Of a DNA stretch of 64,000 nucleotides, positions 53,721 through 63,876 are shown piece by piece. This stretch comes from Vibrio genomosp. F10 str. ZF-129 (GTDB taxonomy: Bacteria > Pseudomonadota > Gammaproteobacteria > Enterobacterales > Vibrionaceae), in the NCBI RefSeq assembly GCF_000287055.2, contig NZ_AJYQ02000030.1:1-64000 (forward strand), in the 5' to 3' direction. The translations under genes were made by a program, and so were the position numbers. Under the pieces are notes generated by a model, which worked only from the letters and a program-made list of their open reading frames with translations, was not told the DNA's origin and did no database searches. Each line of letters starts with the position of its first letter. Position 1 is the first letter of the stretch.

Positions 53721-55190
53721 ATGAAGCGAGAACAATGGGGATCACGTGCTGGATTTATTTTGGCGGCGGTAGGATCGGCAATAGGCTTAGGAAATATTTG
53801 GCGTTTCCCTTATATGGCCTACGAAAACGGCGGTGGCGCATTTTTTATCCCTTACCTTTTTGCCATGCTGACTGCTGGTATTCCATTTATGATCATGGAA
53901 TTCAGTATGGGGCAGAAAAACCGCGGTTCAGCACCCATATCACTGTCTAAGATCCATCATAAGTTTGAATGGCTCGGCTGGTTCCAAGTAGGTATCGCAG
54001 CCTCAATCGCCGTTTACTACGTTGCTGTTATTGGCTGGTCAATTTCATACCTTGGTATGTCTTTCACACAGAGCTGGGGAACGGATACGAACGCGTACTT
54101 CTTCAGTGAATACCTGAAACTGGGTGATAATTCCCCTTCTAATCTGGGTTCTATTCAGTGGAAGATCGCAGCGGCTATGCTTATTGCCTGGGCTGTGACC
54201 TACGCTGCTATCGTTGGCGGTGTAAAATCAGGCATTGAGCGAGCAGCCAAGATAATGATGCCAGTGCTATTTATTATGGTTATCTTATTGATTGGCCGTA
54301 TGATCTTCCTTCCAGGTGCGCTTAACGGTGTGAACTATCTGTTTGAACCTGACTTCAGCAAGATATGGGATCTGAAAGTTTGGGCAGCAGCATACGGACA
54401 GATATTCTTTACGTTGAGCATCGGCTTTGCCATCATGCTTGCCTACTCAAGCTACTTACCAGAGAAGTCCGACATCAATAACAATGCCTTTATGACGGTA
54501 TTGATCAACTGTGGTTTCTCGATCCTTGCTGGTATCATGATTTTCTCAATTTTGGGTTACATGGCACACGAACAAGGAAAAGAGCTCACTGACGTCGTAT
54601 CTGCAGGGGTGGGACTTGCGTTTGTAACTCTACCAGCAGCAATCAACGAGCTGCCTGCACCATACATTTTCGGCCCGCTATTATTCCTAGCATTAACGAT
54701 TGCAGGCTTAAGCTCGCACATATCAATCATTGAGGCGGTCACTTCAGCTATCATTGACAAGCTTAATTGGGGTCGTAAAAAAGCCGCTACCGTTGTTTGT
54801 GGTGTTGGTGCCGTTGTTTCACTGGCGTTCGCGACTAACGGCGGATTACTGCTTCTTGATTTAGTGGATTACTTCACGAATAACATCGGTATTGTTGTTA
54901 GCTGTTTTGTTGAATTGTTGCTAATGGTTTGGGTATTCAAGATCTCTAACGTACGCAGCTACGTGAATAAAGTATCCGACTTTGAAGTGGGTAGATGGTT
55001 TGACATTTGTCTACGCTTCATCAGCCCAGCAATTCTGGCGGTGATTGTATTCAATACATTAAAAACAACCTTGGCTGAAGGCTATGGTGGGTACGCTCAA
55101 TCTGATCTATTACTACTGGGCTGGGGCTTGCTAGCTCTGCTATTTGTCGGTGGCGTGATCATTAACCTAACAAGCAAGAAGGAAGCTTAA
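53721..55190 (+). CDS. Na+-dependent NSS-family transporter (methionine/alanine type)
   Basis: A 489-residue sodium symporter of the neurotransmitter:sodium symporter family. The N-terminus GSRAGFILAAVGSAIGLGNI, followed by WRFPYMAYENGGGAFFIPYL, is the family signature forming the Na+ and substrate site in TM1. About 11-12 membrane helices follow. The partner small subunit is encoded three bases downstream. In Corynebacterium the MetP-MetS pair imports methionine and alanine; the substrate here is inferred from that pairing. Confidence 0.9.
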   Translation: MKREQWGSRAGFILAAVGSAIGLGNIWRFPYMAYENGGGAFFIPYLFAMLTAGIPFMIMEFSMGQKNRGSAPISLSKIHHKFEWLGWFQVGIAASIAVYYVAVIGWSISYLGMSFTQSWGTDTNAYFFSEYLKLGDNSPSNLGSIQWKIAAAMLIAWAVTYAAIVGGVKSGIERAAKIMMPVLFIMVILLIGRMIFLPGALNGVNYLFEPDFSKIWDLKVWAAAYGQIFFTLSIGFAIMLAYSSYLPEKSDINNNAFMTVLINCGFSILAGIMIFSILGYMAHEQGKELTDVVSAGVGLAFVTLPAAINELPAPYIFGPLLFLALTIAGLSSHISIIEAVTSAIIDKLNWGRKKAATVVCGVGAVVSLAFATNGGLLLLDLVDYFTNNIGIVVSCFVELLLMVWVFKISNVRSYVNKVSDFEVGRWFDICLRFISPAILAVIVFNTLKTTLAEGYGGYAQSDLLLLGWGLLALLFVGGVIINLTSKKEA

Positions 55191-55192
55191 TT

Positions 55193-55288
55193 ATGACGAC
55201 GAGTGCAATTATTATGATGGTACTGGGTTTAGGCATTACGTGGGGCGGAGCTATTTATTGTATCCGTCGAGCGATGAATAAACAGTAA
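55193..55288 (+). CDS. MetS-like small subunit of the NSS transporter
   Basis: A 31-residue single-helix protein, MTTSAIIMMVLGLGITWGGA followed by IYCIRRAMNKQ. Such small proteins are encoded right after NSS transporters of the methionine/alanine import type and are needed for their activity. The ATG at 55193 is two bases after the transporter stop, with a GGAAG ribosome site inside the end of the transporter gene. A terminator follows 16 bases later, so the two genes form a complete operon. Confidence 0.85.
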   Translation: MTTSAIIMMVLGLGITWGGAIYCIRRAMNKQ

Positions 55289-55304
55289 CCCTAATCCAAA
55301 TAAG

Positions 55305-55332
55305 AAAAGCCAGCTTGAATGCTGGCTTTTTT
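55305..55332 (+). terminator. terminator of the NSS transporter operon
   Basis: AAAAGCCAGC pairs with GCTGGCTTTT over 10 bp around a 6-base loop, with a T-run of six after the stem. Confidence 0.9.
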
Positions 55333-55363
55333 GTATATAAGCCCATACTGTTGGCTGTCACAA

Positions 55364-55771
55364 TTAGAACGCGTATTTGATCCCCACAGCAGCACCAATT
55401 TGAAGTTCGGGGCTTTTATAAAGGTTTAATTCCGGGTGCACTTGTGAGTACATATCCCAACCTTTTGGTAACTCTACACTCAAGCCTAAAGGCACACGTA
55501 CACCGAAGTCATGCTCCCACTCTCCCCAAGCGCCGGCACCAACATACCAAGACAGTGGTGAATCAGATTCAAAAACACCACGTTCGATGATGTAGTCAAA
55601 TGCCGCCCCTGTATTACCAATGGTAAAACGATATTGACTGTCGAGCTCAACGACGACGCTCAGTTGCTGGTCGACGGCCATACCAACAGAAAAATGAGTG
55701 GGACTAGATGCTTCCTCTGAATATGAAGAGAAAGAAGCAACAAGAGTAAAAAAAGGAATAAGCTTTTTCAT
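55364..55771 (-). CDS. hypothetical outer-membrane beta-barrel protein
   Basis: A 135-residue exported protein. The signal peptide is MKKLIPFFTLVASFSSYSEE with likely cleavage after SYS. The mature part has alternating strands (FSVGMAVDQQLSVVVELDSQ, SWYVGAGAWGEWEHDFGVRV) and ends QIGAAVGIKYAF, with the terminal Phe of BAM substrates. At about 115 mature residues it could form only a small barrel. I do not recognise a family; it lies downstream of ptsG, separated by the ptsG terminator. Confidence 0.65.
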   Translation of the reverse strand: MKKLIPFFTLVASFSSYSEEASSPTHFSVGMAVDQQLSVVVELDSQYRFTIGNTGAAFDYIIERGVFESDSPLSWYVGAGAWGEWEHDFGVRVPLGLSVELPKGWDMYSQVHPELNLYKSPELQIGAAVGIKYAF

Positions 55772-55909
55772 CAGGTTCTCCAGAAATCACGCATTCTATT
55801 CTGAATCAAACCAACAGTGTCAGGGCAAAGTCAATGCGGTATCCAAACCAATGGTAAACGAACGCGTCATCAAGGAATGGCAAAGGAAAGGAGCAAATAG
55901 CAATAAAAA

Positions 55910-55929
55910 AAGGAGGCCGAAGCCTCCTT
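55910..55929 (-). terminator. terminator of ptsG
   Basis: A compact 8-bp stem (AAGGAGGC with GCCTCCTT) with a CGAA/TTCG tetraloop. On the minus strand it is followed by TTTTTTTAT. It lies 20 bases after the ptsG stop. Confidence 0.88.
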
Positions 55930-55948
55930 ATATCATCAGTATGTGGGA

Positions 55949-57382
55949 TTAACCGTTAGAGCGAATCCACTCATCCATATCTGTTTTAAGGTTATCTGAT
56001 TTAGTACCAAAGATAGCTTGAACACCACCAGATACAACCACAACACCAGCGGCGCCAAGTTGCTTAAGTTTGTCTTGATCAACAATCTCTGTATCTGCAA
56101 CAGAAACACGTAGACGAGTGATACAAGCGTCTAAGTTTGTAATGTTAGCTTTACCACCGAATGCAGCGACAAGTTCACCTGCTAGTTCAGAACCCGTTGC
56201 AGTGCTTGCAGCCTCAGCAGACTCATCTTCACGACCCGGTGTTTTTAGATCCATCGCCTTGATCACTGCGCGGAATACTACGTAGTAAATAACAGCGTAA
56301 ACCAGACCTAGACCAACCATTAATAGCATGTTCTGTGCATTACCAGACAGTACTGTAAAGTCAATCAAACCGTGTGAGAACGACGTACCGTGAACAATGC
56401 CAAACGTGTTAGTTAGGAAGAATGCAGAACCCGCTAGTAGAGCGTGAATAGCGTAAAGCACTGGCGCTACGAATAGGAAAGAGAATTCAATTGGTTCAGT
56501 AATACCTGTTAGGAATGACGTCAGTGCAGCAGAAGCCATGATACCCATTACTTTAGCGCGGTTCTCTGGTTTAGCAGAGTGAGCGATAGCAATAGCAGCG
56601 GCTGGTAGACCAAACATCTTAAACATGTAACCACCGGCTAGTTGACCAAAGCCATTACCAGCAGCACGAGTGGCCTCATCAGCAACGAGGTAACAAGTAA
56701 GAACACCAGTTTGAGCTTCACCAGCAGCATTTACACAGCTACCTGCTTCAAAGAAGAATGGTACGTTCCAAACGTGGTGTAAACCAAATGGGATAAGTGA
56801 ACGTTCAACAATGCCGTAAATACCAAATGCCACTTGTGGGTTTTGGTCCGCCGCCCAATGAGAGAAAGAAGCGATCGCTGAACCAATTGGTGGCCATACG
56901 ATAGAAAGAACAATAGCAAGACCAATCGCTGAGAAGCCAGTAATGATCGGCACAGCACGCTTACCAGCGAAGAAACCCAGATATTCAGGTAATTGAATTT
57001 TGAAGAATCGGTTAAATGACCATGCAGCCAAACCACCGACCAAAATACCGCCTAGAACACCCGTATCAATGCTCTCGACACCCATTACGCCAGCCATAAC
57101 ACTTAATGTTGCTGTCATGATGCCGTACCCTACGATTGCAGCAAGACCAGCTACACCGTCATTATTTGTAAAGCCAAGTGCTACACCAACGGCAAAAAGC
57201 AGTGCCATTTGACCAAACACTGAACCACCAGCTTGTTCCATTAAACTAGAAACGATCTCTGGAAGAAAACTTAGATTGGCAGCACCCACCCCAAGTAGGA
57301 TACCTGCAACCGGTAAAACTGATACTGGCAGCATCAGCGATTTACCGACTTTCTGCAAGTTAGCAAAAAGGTTCTTAAACAT
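55949..57382 (-). CDS. ptsG: PTS glucose-specific EIICB (PtsG)
   Basis: Glucose transporter of the phosphotransferase system, 477 residues. EIIC (residues 1-385) has about ten helices, with [15 protein letters not shown] and [15 protein letters not shown] as conserved loops. EIIB is at about 395-477, with the phosphorylated cysteine in [11 protein letters not shown] (Cys420). It ends [15 protein letters not shown]. The start ATG at 57382 has AGGAG upstream. A separate EIIA is required. A long 441-base leader contains a perfect inverted repeat and a CRP-like site. It is a paralogue of the EIICB at 23005. Confidence 0.94.
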   Translation of the reverse strand: MFKNLFANLQKVGKSLMLPVSVLPVAGILLGVGAANLSFLPEIVSSLMEQAGGSVFGQMALLFAVGVALGFTNNDGVAGLAAIVGYGIMTATLSVMAGVMGVESIDTGVLGGILVGGLAAWSFNRFFKIQLPEYLGFFAGKRAVPIITGFSAIGLAIVLSIVWPPIGSAIASFSHWAADQNPQVAFGIYGIVERSLIPFGLHHVWNVPFFFEAGSCVNAAGEAQTGVLTCYLVADEATRAAGNGFGQLAGGYMFKMFGLPAAAIAIAHSAKPENRAKVMGIMASAALTSFLTGITEPIEFSFLFVAPVLYAIHALLAGSAFFLTNTFGIVHGTSFSHGLIDFTVLSGNAQNMLLMVGLGLVYAVIYYVVFRAVIKAMDLKTPGREDESAEAASTATGSELAGELVAAFGGKANITNLDACITRLRVSVADTEIVDQDKLKQLGAAGVVVVSGGVQAIFGTKSDNLKTDMDEWIRSNG

Positions 57383-57459
57383 AATTGTGCTCCTGAATGA
57401 TTATTAGAATTTTTGGGCGCTAACTGCATACCCCCGTAGCTTTGATGTTAGCACCTACG

Positions 57460-57484
57460 ATAATGTAACCGTGTGTTACATTAT
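57460..57484. promoter_or_regulatory. perfect inverted repeat upstream of ptsG, candidate Mlc operator
   Basis: ATAATGTAAC (57460-57469) and GTTACATTAT (57475-57484) are perfect complements around a 5-base centre (CGTGT), starting 78 bases upstream of the ptsG start. Mlc, known to repress ptsG, is encoded in this window. The symmetric AT-rich ends and the GTAAC/GTTAC cores fit ROK-type sites in style, but the E. coli consensus differs, so the binding factor is inferred. Confidence 0.5.
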
Positions 57485-57755
57485 ATTTTTCGCCTCTAAA
57501 TATATATTGATGTGTCTCATACTTTCTATACGGTTACGAAATTTAGTTTCAAAACATTAAATGGGTCACAGTCGGCGACACACCGAAAAAGCGCATTATC
57601 AAAACTAACCTATTGATATAAATAAAAATAGCGTTAACTAGCATTAATTTCACTAAGTAAATAAAATAGCGCCCATTGTTATTTTATGTAACAAAATTAC
57701 AATTTGACCAATCAAGTCGTTAATTTCAACAAATTTCGTGAACTTGATGTTTTGC

Positions 57756-57769
57756 GTGACAAATATCAC
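57756..57769. promoter_or_regulatory. candidate CRP site in the ptsG-tatD interval
   Basis: GTGA-N6-TCAC (GTGACAAATATCAC) matches the core of the CRP consensus. It is about 375 bases upstream of ptsG, which is far for direct activation, so its target is uncertain. Confidence 0.35.
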
Positions 57770-57784
57770 TTCTAAGAAAAGAAA

Positions 57785-57804
57785 AAAAGAGCCAAAGCTC
57801 TTTT
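57785..57804 (-). terminator. terminator after tatD
   Basis: AAAAGAGC pairs with GCTCTTTT around a 4-base loop, with T-runs on both strands. It lies 20 bases after the tatD stop and probably ends the mltG-tmk-holB-tatD transcript. Confidence 0.78.
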
Positions 57805-57823
57805 CTTGACCAACTATCAGTTT

Positions 57824-58591
57824 CTATCGCAAAAAAAGATCTGAGAAGTTTTCGGTTGTTTTATGACCAACCTCAGATAAAGACAACCCTTTAAGCTGTG
57901 CAATGTAGGCCGCGACTTCAACAACGTAAGCGGGCTGGTTCTCTTTCCCCCGGTGAGGAATGGGTGCTAAATAAGGTGAATCTGTCTCAATCAACAGTCT
58001 TTCAAGAGGCAGCGATTTCACGACCTCTTTAAGTTCTTTAGCTTGGCGAAAGGTGACAATGCCCGATATAGAAATGTAAAAGCCCAGATCCATGGCCGCT
58101 TCCGCAAACGGCAAATCTTCTGTAAAACAGTGGATCACTCCGCCACAACGTTCGGCGTTTCCTTCTTTTAAAATCGCAAGCGTATCCTCCCGAGCATTAC
58201 GAGTATGGATAATAAGCGGTTTATTGAGATCAACGCCCAATTCTACTTGCTGAGCAAAGCGCAATTTCTGCAAATCCGCGGTTTCAGGTTTGTAGTGATA
58301 GTCCAGACCGGTCTCCCCAATAGCCACCACTTTTTCATGACGAGCGTACTCATGCAAAATATCCAATGCAAAGTCACTTTCAACATCTAAGGGGTGGACA
58401 CCACAAGATGCATGAACGTGATCATAAGGGAGAATCATTTCCATCATTTTAGGAAATGAATCTAAGGTCACACCAACAGACAATAACTGTGTCACATTGG
58501 CTTGTTTTGCCTTTTCAAGTACATCTTCAATGCCTGAATGGAGCTCATCATAATCAAGCTTGTCTAAATGGCAGTGGGAATCTACAAACAT
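57824..58591 (-). CDS. TatD-family metal-dependent hydrolase (YcfH)
   Basis: A 255-residue TIM-barrel hydrolase. Metal ligands appear in FVDSHCHLDKLDY, AIGETGLDYHY (Glu), PLIIHTRNA (His), GGVIHCFTED (His) and LLIETDSPYLAP (Asp). It belongs to the YcfH/TatD group of putative deoxyribonucleases. It overlaps holB by 10 bases, in the conserved tmk-holB-tatD order of gammaproteobacteria. Confidence 0.92.
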   Translation of the reverse strand: MFVDSHCHLDKLDYDELHSGIEDVLEKAKQANVTQLLSVGVTLDSFPKMMEMILPYDHVHASCGVHPLDVESDFALDILHEYARHEKVVAIGETGLDYHYKPETADLQKLRFAQQVELGVDLNKPLIIHTRNAREDTLAILKEGNAERCGGVIHCFTEDLPFAEAAMDLGFYISISGIVTFRQAKELKEVVKSLPLERLLIETDSPYLAPIPHRGKENQPAYVVEVAAYIAQLKGLSLSEVGHKTTENFSDLFLR

Positions 58592-59544
58592 ACTTCCTCA
58601 TTAAATTTTATTAACCAATCGGAAATCATTAACTCGTGATTAAGACCTGGAAACGTTTTCAACTGAGTCATTAACGCGCTAAGGCGTAAACTTTGCTGAT
58701 AGAGTAAATCATAGCTCATATGCTTCGAAAGCTCGTTAGCAACAGGGCTAAGTGATGGCTCGGCAACCTCAAAATGAGCTTTCTGCGCCTCACAAAGAAG
58801 TAACCAAAGCCATTGCAATCTTTCCTGAGAGCCATCATTCAAGTGGCCATTTAACGTTAAGAAACTGTCTTGCCCCTTTGCCAGCGCTAACATTGCGTCT
58901 TCTATTTGCGTATAACTTTTTAAGTGTCCATCTTTAATAAACGCTTCAAGCCTTAGAGGGGCGTTATCATTCAAATGGGCAACATAATTCGGCACGGATT
59001 GCTTTAAACGATCAGAAACCCACGCAGATGCTACTTCAGAGCTTGGGGCTTTCACATTCCACTGCTGACATCGGCTGACGATGGTTGGCAGTAATTGTTC
59101 TTTACGCTGTGTGATTAACAAGAATAGACAGTTACTCGCTGAGGATTCTAATGTCTTTAGCAATGCATTTGCCGCCGATTCATTCATCGCCTCAGCTGGC
59201 TGTATAATGAACAGACGAAAGCCGGAGAGTTGCGAAGATTCCTGAGCTTGTCGATTGCATTGGCGTATTTGATCGACAGAAATACTTTTGCCTTCTTTTT
59301 CAGGAACAATGTAATGAAGATCAGGGTGATTGGATGACAGCATCAAGCTACAACTATGGCAGAACCCGCAAGCCAGGGACTTGTCATTACTGCACATTAA
59401 AGCGTCACTAAACCTTTTTACCAGCTGATCAACACCTAGCCCTTCTTGAGCGCAGAGTAATGTCGCGTTAGTAAAGTGATCACTTTGCAGGTTTCTCTGC
59501 CAATGTTGCCAAATATCATCTAACCAAGGATAAAGCGCATTCAT
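58582..59544 (-). CDS. holB: DNA polymerase III subunit delta' (HolB)
   Basis: Clamp-loader subunit of 320 residues. The AAA+ fold contains the zinc-binding cysteines in ACGFCHSCSLMLSSNHPDLH and sensor 1-like NALLKTLESSASNCLFLLIT. The P-loop is degenerate, as in other delta' subunits (LLCAQEGLGVDQLVKRF). It lies one base after tmk and overlaps tatD. Confidence 0.92.
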   Translation of the reverse strand: MNALYPWLDDIWQHWQRNLQSDHFTNATLLCAQEGLGVDQLVKRFSDALMCSNDKSLACGFCHSCSLMLSSNHPDLHYIVPEKEGKSISVDQIRQCNRQAQESSQLSGFRLFIIQPAEAMNESAANALLKTLESSASNCLFLLITQRKEQLLPTIVSRCQQWNVKAPSSEVASAWVSDRLKQSVPNYVAHLNDNAPLRLEAFIKDGHLKSYTQIEDAMLALAKGQDSFLTLNGHLNDGSQERLQWLWLLLCEAQKAHFEVAEPSLSPVANELSKHMSYDLLYQQSLRLSALMTQLKTFPGLNHELMISDWLIKFNEEVCL

Positions 59545-59545
59545 G

Positions 59546-60181
59546 TTATGAATTCTCTTCTAACCAAAACATCAGTGCCGATTTTATGTCTTCGGCAACT
59601 TGCTCTATATTCTGTTCGGCATTAATGACAGAGACCGTTTTATCATAGCTTGCGATTTCTAGGTACTTCGATCTTGTTCGGTCGAAGAACTCAATATTCA
59701 TTTTTTCTATTCTATCGAGCTCGCCCCGACCTCTCGCTCGTTCTAAACCAACACGGGGATCAAGATCCAGATACAAGGTTAAGTCCGGCTTGAAGCCTGC
59801 CAGGGTTGTTTCTTTTAACGCGTTCATCGTTGCTGATGGTATTTGTCGCCCTCCCCCCTGATAAGCTTGTGAGGACATGTCATGACGATCACCTACCACC
59901 CACTTACCCTCATTCAACGCAGGCTTAATGACATTTTCCACTAACTGCACTCGAGCTGCGTACATGAGAAGTAACTCGGTCATATCTTGGAGCTTTTCAC
60001 CTTGATGCTCTTCTTTCACTAAGGCTCTCATTTTTTCCGCCAGTACGGTGCCACCAGGCTCGCGTGTCTGAACTAAACCAGTGATACCCGCTTGATGCAA
60101 GGTTTCTAATATCGCACTGATCGCGGTACTTTTTCCTGCGCCTTCTAGCCCTTCGACAACAATAAATTTTGCTTGATTCAT
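59546..60181 (-). CDS. tmk: thymidylate kinase
   Basis: Phosphorylates dTMP to dTDP. The 211-residue protein has the P-loop [16 protein letters not shown], the DRY-like [20 protein letters not shown], and [22 protein letters not shown] (lid region). The start overlaps the mltG stop by four bases. Confidence 0.95.
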   Translation of the reverse strand: MNQAKFIVVEGLEGAGKSTAISAILETLHQAGITGLVQTREPGGTVLAEKMRALVKEEHQGEKLQDMTELLLMYAARVQLVENVIKPALNEGKWVVGDRHDMSSQAYQGGGRQIPSATMNALKETTLAGFKPDLTLYLDLDPRVGLERARGRGELDRIEKMNIEFFDRTRSKYLEIASYDKTVSVINAEQNIEQVAEDIKSALMFWLEENS

Positions 60182-61194
60182 TTTTGGCTTCTTATCTCTT
60201 TTAAATAGGCCCTAACGGCTGTGTTGTGGTCTTTTAAGTTTTTAGAAAACACATGACCACCTTTTCCACTCGCTACAAAGTATAAATAGTTACTGTCTTC
60301 AGGGTTTAGAGCCGCTTTTATTGATGCGCGACCTGCCATTGCGATCGGTGTGGGCGGTAGTCCAAAAATAGTATAGGTATTGTATGGCGTTGGGGTTCTT
60401 AACCCTTTTTTACCAATCACTCCCTTGTAGCTATCCCCCATTCCGTAAATAACGGTCGGATCCGTCTGAAGACGCATTCGCTTGTTGAGACGGTTTATGA
60501 AAACCGCGGAGACGCGCTCACGCTCTGACGCCACCGCGGTCTCTTTCTCGATAATTGACGCGAGAATCAATGCCTCATAGGGTGACTCTAGCGGGAGACC
60601 AGATTGCTTGAGTTGCCATTCCTCATCCAATACTTGCCCAAGCTTGCGATAAGCTCTCTTTAAAATATCAAGATCCGTTGTTCCGAGTGTATAGTTATAG
60701 GTTTCAGCAAGCATCAGACCTTCCAGCTTTTGATGTTCACTGCCTATCAAAGCGGCGATATCTTCTTCTGAGAGATCCACGATGGTCTGTTCTAAGTTCT
60801 TATCTTCGGCCAACGTCGTTCGCCACTCGTCAAAGCGTGTGCCTTCAACAAAAGTAATCGAGAATTGATGTTCCTTACCTTCTGTCAAAAAGACAAGCGT
60901 CTGACGTAAACTTTTTTCTGGGAGTAACTGGAATGTACCGGCACGAATTTGAGTCAATTCCGGGTAGAAACGACGCACTAACGGCGTAAACGGACTTTCT
61001 TCTATCCACTGCTGATTGACAAACTGGTTCAGTACGCCATTGAAGCTACTGCCAGATTGAACGGTGAAAATCTGTTCAGATCGAAGGGATAGTGGTTGAT
61101 CTAGGTAGGCATCAACTTCACTGGTCATGTAAAAAAAGGCACCCGTAGCCATAGCGCATAGGATACACAATAAAATGAATAGCTTTTTAATCAC
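60178..61194 (-). CDS. mltG: endolytic murein transglycosylase MltG
   Basis: Membrane-anchored lytic transglycosylase that cuts nascent glycan strands. The 338-residue protein has an N-terminal membrane helix ([20 protein letters not shown]), a LysM-like region, and the YceG domain with [20 protein letters not shown] (catalytic Glu) and [14 protein letters not shown], then [20 protein letters not shown]. It overlaps pabC and tmk by four bases each. Confidence 0.95.
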   Translation of the reverse strand: MIKKLFILLCILCAMATGAFFYMTSEVDAYLDQPLSLRSEQIFTVQSGSSFNGVLNQFVNQQWIEESPFTPLVRRFYPELTQIRAGTFQLLPEKSLRQTLVFLTEGKEHQFSITFVEGTRFDEWRTTLAEDKNLEQTIVDLSEEDIAALIGSEHQKLEGLMLAETYNYTLGTTDLDILKRAYRKLGQVLDEEWQLKQSGLPLESPYEALILASIIEKETAVASERERVSAVFINRLNKRMRLQTDPTVIYGMGDSYKGVIGKKGLRTPTPYNTYTIFGLPPTPIAMAGRASIKAALNPEDSNYLYFVASGKGGHVFSKNLKDHNTAVRAYLKEIRSQK

Positions 61195-61994
61195 GAACGA
61201 AAAATCTCCTGAAAGTCTCGGGTCTTTAACCCAATAGGGTATAGATTATCTCTCAATTTTATCACTGGAATGACGGTACAAATCGAATTAGTCATGAACA
61301 TCTCGTCAGCTCGATCAAGATCCTGTTGAGTAAAATCGCCAACCTGGACAGGAATCCCTCTTTCTTGGGCACGCTCAATAATAAGCTGCCGCATCACTCC
61401 TGCTACCCCACTATTTGCCAATGACGGAGTATATAGCGTCTCACCTGTCACCCAAAATAGATTGGCCATTGTGGTTTCTATCACATAATCATGAATATTT
61501 AGGACAACGCCATCCACCAAGCCTTGCTCATCCATATCTCGCTTAGTCAGCACTTGCTCTAGACGATTGTTATGTTTATGCCCAGCAAGGACAGGATTAA
61601 TACCGAGTCGATGTGCACACACTCCCAACTCTATGCCATGCTTGGCCCAATCTTGATAGTGTTCAGGGTAACTGAATGTACTAATCACGATATTAGGCGC
61701 TGATACTTCATTGGGGCTATAACCTCGGCCGCCCGTTCCACGAGTAATATTCAGTCGAAGGCCCGCTAATCTAGACTTTAACGCTGCCTCATCCAACCAC
61801 TTATGTACTTGCTTCCAGTTCGGCTGCTCTATGAATAATTGATCCAAGCAACGCTGCATCCTTTGTTGGTGCTGTTGCCAATGCTTTATCTTACCTTGGC
61901 GAGTAAGGATGGTAGTAAAACAACCGTCACCATATTGAAAAGAGCGATCGGTCAATGAAATCGTGTCGCAAGGCAGTCCATTTACCCAAAACAT
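61191..61994 (-). CDS. pabC: aminodeoxychorismate lyase (PabC)
   Basis: PLP enzyme that forms p-aminobenzoate and pyruvate in folate synthesis. The 267-residue fold-type IV protein starts MFWVNGLPCDTISLTDRSFQ and has RSFQYGDGCFTTI, RLNITRGTGGRGY, the PLP lysine in LAGHKHNNRLEQVLTKR, and IETTMANLFWV. It lies between fabF and mltG, as in other gammaproteobacteria. Confidence 0.93.
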   Translation of the reverse strand: MFWVNGLPCDTISLTDRSFQYGDGCFTTILTRQGKIKHWQQHQQRMQRCLDQLFIEQPNWKQVHKWLDEAALKSRLAGLRLNITRGTGGRGYSPNEVSAPNIVISTFSYPEHYQDWAKHGIELGVCAHRLGINPVLAGHKHNNRLEQVLTKRDMDEQGLVDGVVLNIHDYVIETTMANLFWVTGETLYTPSLANSGVAGVMRQLIIERAQERGIPVQVGDFTQQDLDRADEMFMTNSICTVIPVIKLRDNLYPIGLKTRDFQEIFRS

Positions 61995-62012
61995 TCTATC
62001 TTCCTAAAAAAA

Positions 62013-62045
62013 GAAACGGCTTAATGCTAAGCATCAAGCCGTTTC
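62013..62045 (-). terminator. terminator of fabF
   Basis: GAAACGGCTT (62013-62022) pairs with AAGCCGTTTC (62036-62045), and an inner ATGC/GCAT stem extends it. On the minus strand a T-run of seven follows. It lies 31 bases after the fabF stop, so pabC starts a new unit or depends on read-through. Confidence 0.85.
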
Positions 62046-62075
62046 AATACAAGTCAATTTAAGACTTTCGGTTTG

Positions 62076-63317
62076 CTAGATCTTCTTAAAGATCAAACAA
62101 CCATTAGTACCACCGAAACCAAATGAGTTACACGCAGCGTATTCCATGACCACTTCACGAGCAGTATGTGGTACGAGGTCGATCTCTAGATCGTCTTCTG
62201 GGTCGTCAAGGTTAATCGTTGGAGGAACGATCTGATCTTGCAAAGATAAAGCCGTAATAATTGCTTCAACCGAACCTGCTGCACCTAGAAGGTGTCCAGT
62301 CATCGATTTAGTAGAAGAAACCAATACTTGCTTTGAGCCTGCTTCACCTAGCGCACGTTTGATGCCTTTAATTTCAGCAACATCACCCGCTGGAGTAGAA
62401 GTACCGTGGGCATTGACGTAGCCAATCTGCTCACCAGAGATACCAGCATCACGCATTGCGGCTTCCATCGCGAGTGCTCCACCTGAACCATCTTCACTTG
62501 GTGACGTCATGTGATACGCATCACCCGACATACCAAAGCCAACCAGTTCAGCGTAAATCTTCGCGCCACGTGCTTTCGCATGTTCATACTCTTCCAGAAC
62601 CATCATGCCAGCACCATCACCAAGCACAAAACCATCACGGCCTTTATCCCATGGACGAGACGCTTTTTCTGGCTCTTCGTTACGAGTTGAAAGCGCTTTA
62701 GCTGCACCAAAACCAGCCATACCGAGTGGTGTAGAGGCTTTTTCTGATCCGCCGGCTAACATCGCGTCTGCATCACCATAAGCGATCATACGAGCGGCAT
62801 GGCCGATGTTGTGAAGGCCTGTTGTACATGCTGTTGAAATAGCAATGTTAGGACCGCGTAAACCGCGCATAATCGATAAGTGCCCAGCAACCATGTTTAC
62901 GATCGTTGATGGAACAAAAAATGGGCTGACTTTGCGAGGACCTTTTTCAATAAGAGTATTGTGCCCTTTCTCAATCAAATCTAAGCCACCAATTCCCGAT
63001 CCAATTGCTACGCCAACGCGTGGGGCATTGTCTTCGGTAATGGTAAGGCCAGAGTCATCCATTGCTTGGATGCCTGCCGAGACACCGTATTGGATAAATA
63101 AATCCATCTTACGAGCATCTTTTTTAGTCATATACTCTTCGCAGTTAAAGTCTTTGACTAAACCTGCAAAGCGAGTAGTAAAATTGGTAGTGTCATAATG
63201 ATCGATATCAACGATACCGCTTTGACCGGCTAGCAGGGCTTTCCATGAAGATTCTACAGAGTTGCCTACCGGTGACAGCATACCCATGCCAGTGACAACA
63301 ACACGACGCTTGGACAC
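62076..63317 (-). CDS. fabF: 3-oxoacyl-ACP synthase II (FabF)
   Basis: Condensing enzyme of fatty-acid elongation. The 413-residue protein has the nucleophile Cys in [13 protein letters not shown], the His residues in [13 protein letters not shown] and [14 protein letters not shown], and the C-terminal [14 protein letters not shown]. The GTG at 63317 is preceded by GGAG; acpP is 91 bases upstream with a hairpin in between. Confidence 0.96.
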   Translation of the reverse strand: MSKRRVVVTGMGMLSPVGNSVESSWKALLAGQSGIVDIDHYDTTNFTTRFAGLVKDFNCEEYMTKKDARKMDLFIQYGVSAGIQAMDDSGLTITEDNAPRVGVAIGSGIGGLDLIEKGHNTLIEKGPRKVSPFFVPSTIVNMVAGHLSIMRGLRGPNIAISTACTTGLHNIGHAARMIAYGDADAMLAGGSEKASTPLGMAGFGAAKALSTRNEEPEKASRPWDKGRDGFVLGDGAGMMVLEEYEHAKARGAKIYAELVGFGMSGDAYHMTSPSEDGSGGALAMEAAMRDAGISGEQIGYVNAHGTSTPAGDVAEIKGIKRALGEAGSKQVLVSSTKSMTGHLLGAAGSVEAIITALSLQDQIVPPTINLDDPEDDLEIDLVPHTAREVVMEYAACNSFGFGGTNGCLIFKKI

Positions 63318-63377
63318 GATATTATTCTCCGGGATTGAAGTGATTCTATGAAAGGTATAGAAATACTAGAAAAAACA

Positions 63378-63399
63378 CAGGCGGCTAGAAAGCCGCCTG
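63378..63399 (-). terminator. hairpin between acpP and fabF
   Basis: A perfect 9-bp GC-rich stem (CAGGCGGCT with AGCCGCCTG), 4-base loop, and TTTTTT a few bases later on the minus strand. It lies 10 bases after acpP and probably makes abundant acpP messages relative to fabF. Confidence 0.85.
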
Positions 63400-63408
63400 G
63401 GAGAGATA

Positions 63409-63642
63409 TTACTGAGCGCTGTTTACGTAGTCGATTGCAGCTTGAACAGTAGTGATTTTCTCAGCTTCGTCGTCTGGAATCTCAGTATCAAATTCTTCTT
63501 CCAGCGCCATTACTAGCTCAACTGTATCTAAAGAATCTGCACCTAGATCGTCAACAAAAGAAGCTTCGTTTTTAACTTCTGCTTCGTCTACACCTAGCTG
63601 TTCAACGATGATTTTTTTTACGCGTTCTTCGATGTTGCTCAT
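63409..63642 (-). CDS. acpP: acyl carrier protein
   Basis: A 77-residue acidic four-helix protein that carries acyl chains on a phosphopantetheine arm. The attachment serine is in [20 protein letters not shown]. Start ATG at 63642 with AAAGGA upstream. Between fabG and fabF, as in nearly all gammaproteobacteria. Confidence 0.98.
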   Translation of the reverse strand: MSNIEERVKKIIVEQLGVDEAEVKNEASFVDDLGADSLDTVELVMALEEEFDTEIPDDEAEKITTVQAAIDYVNSAQ

Positions 63643-63876
63643 TTTTCTTTTCCTTTACAGATGTCGCCTAAATGCGATGATTCCGTAGTTTATTCAAACT
63701 ATTGAAAGTTGCAAGAGAGACCTTGCTGGTCAAACCACAATTTTAGCGATTTTAACCGAAATTCAGTACATTTTTGACTTAAATCATACACAAGTGTTGT
63801 TTATGAAATAGCCAAGCCTTCAATATTGTAGGGTAAATATAAAATTTTACTCACCTAAATATTCAAAACTGTAGTA

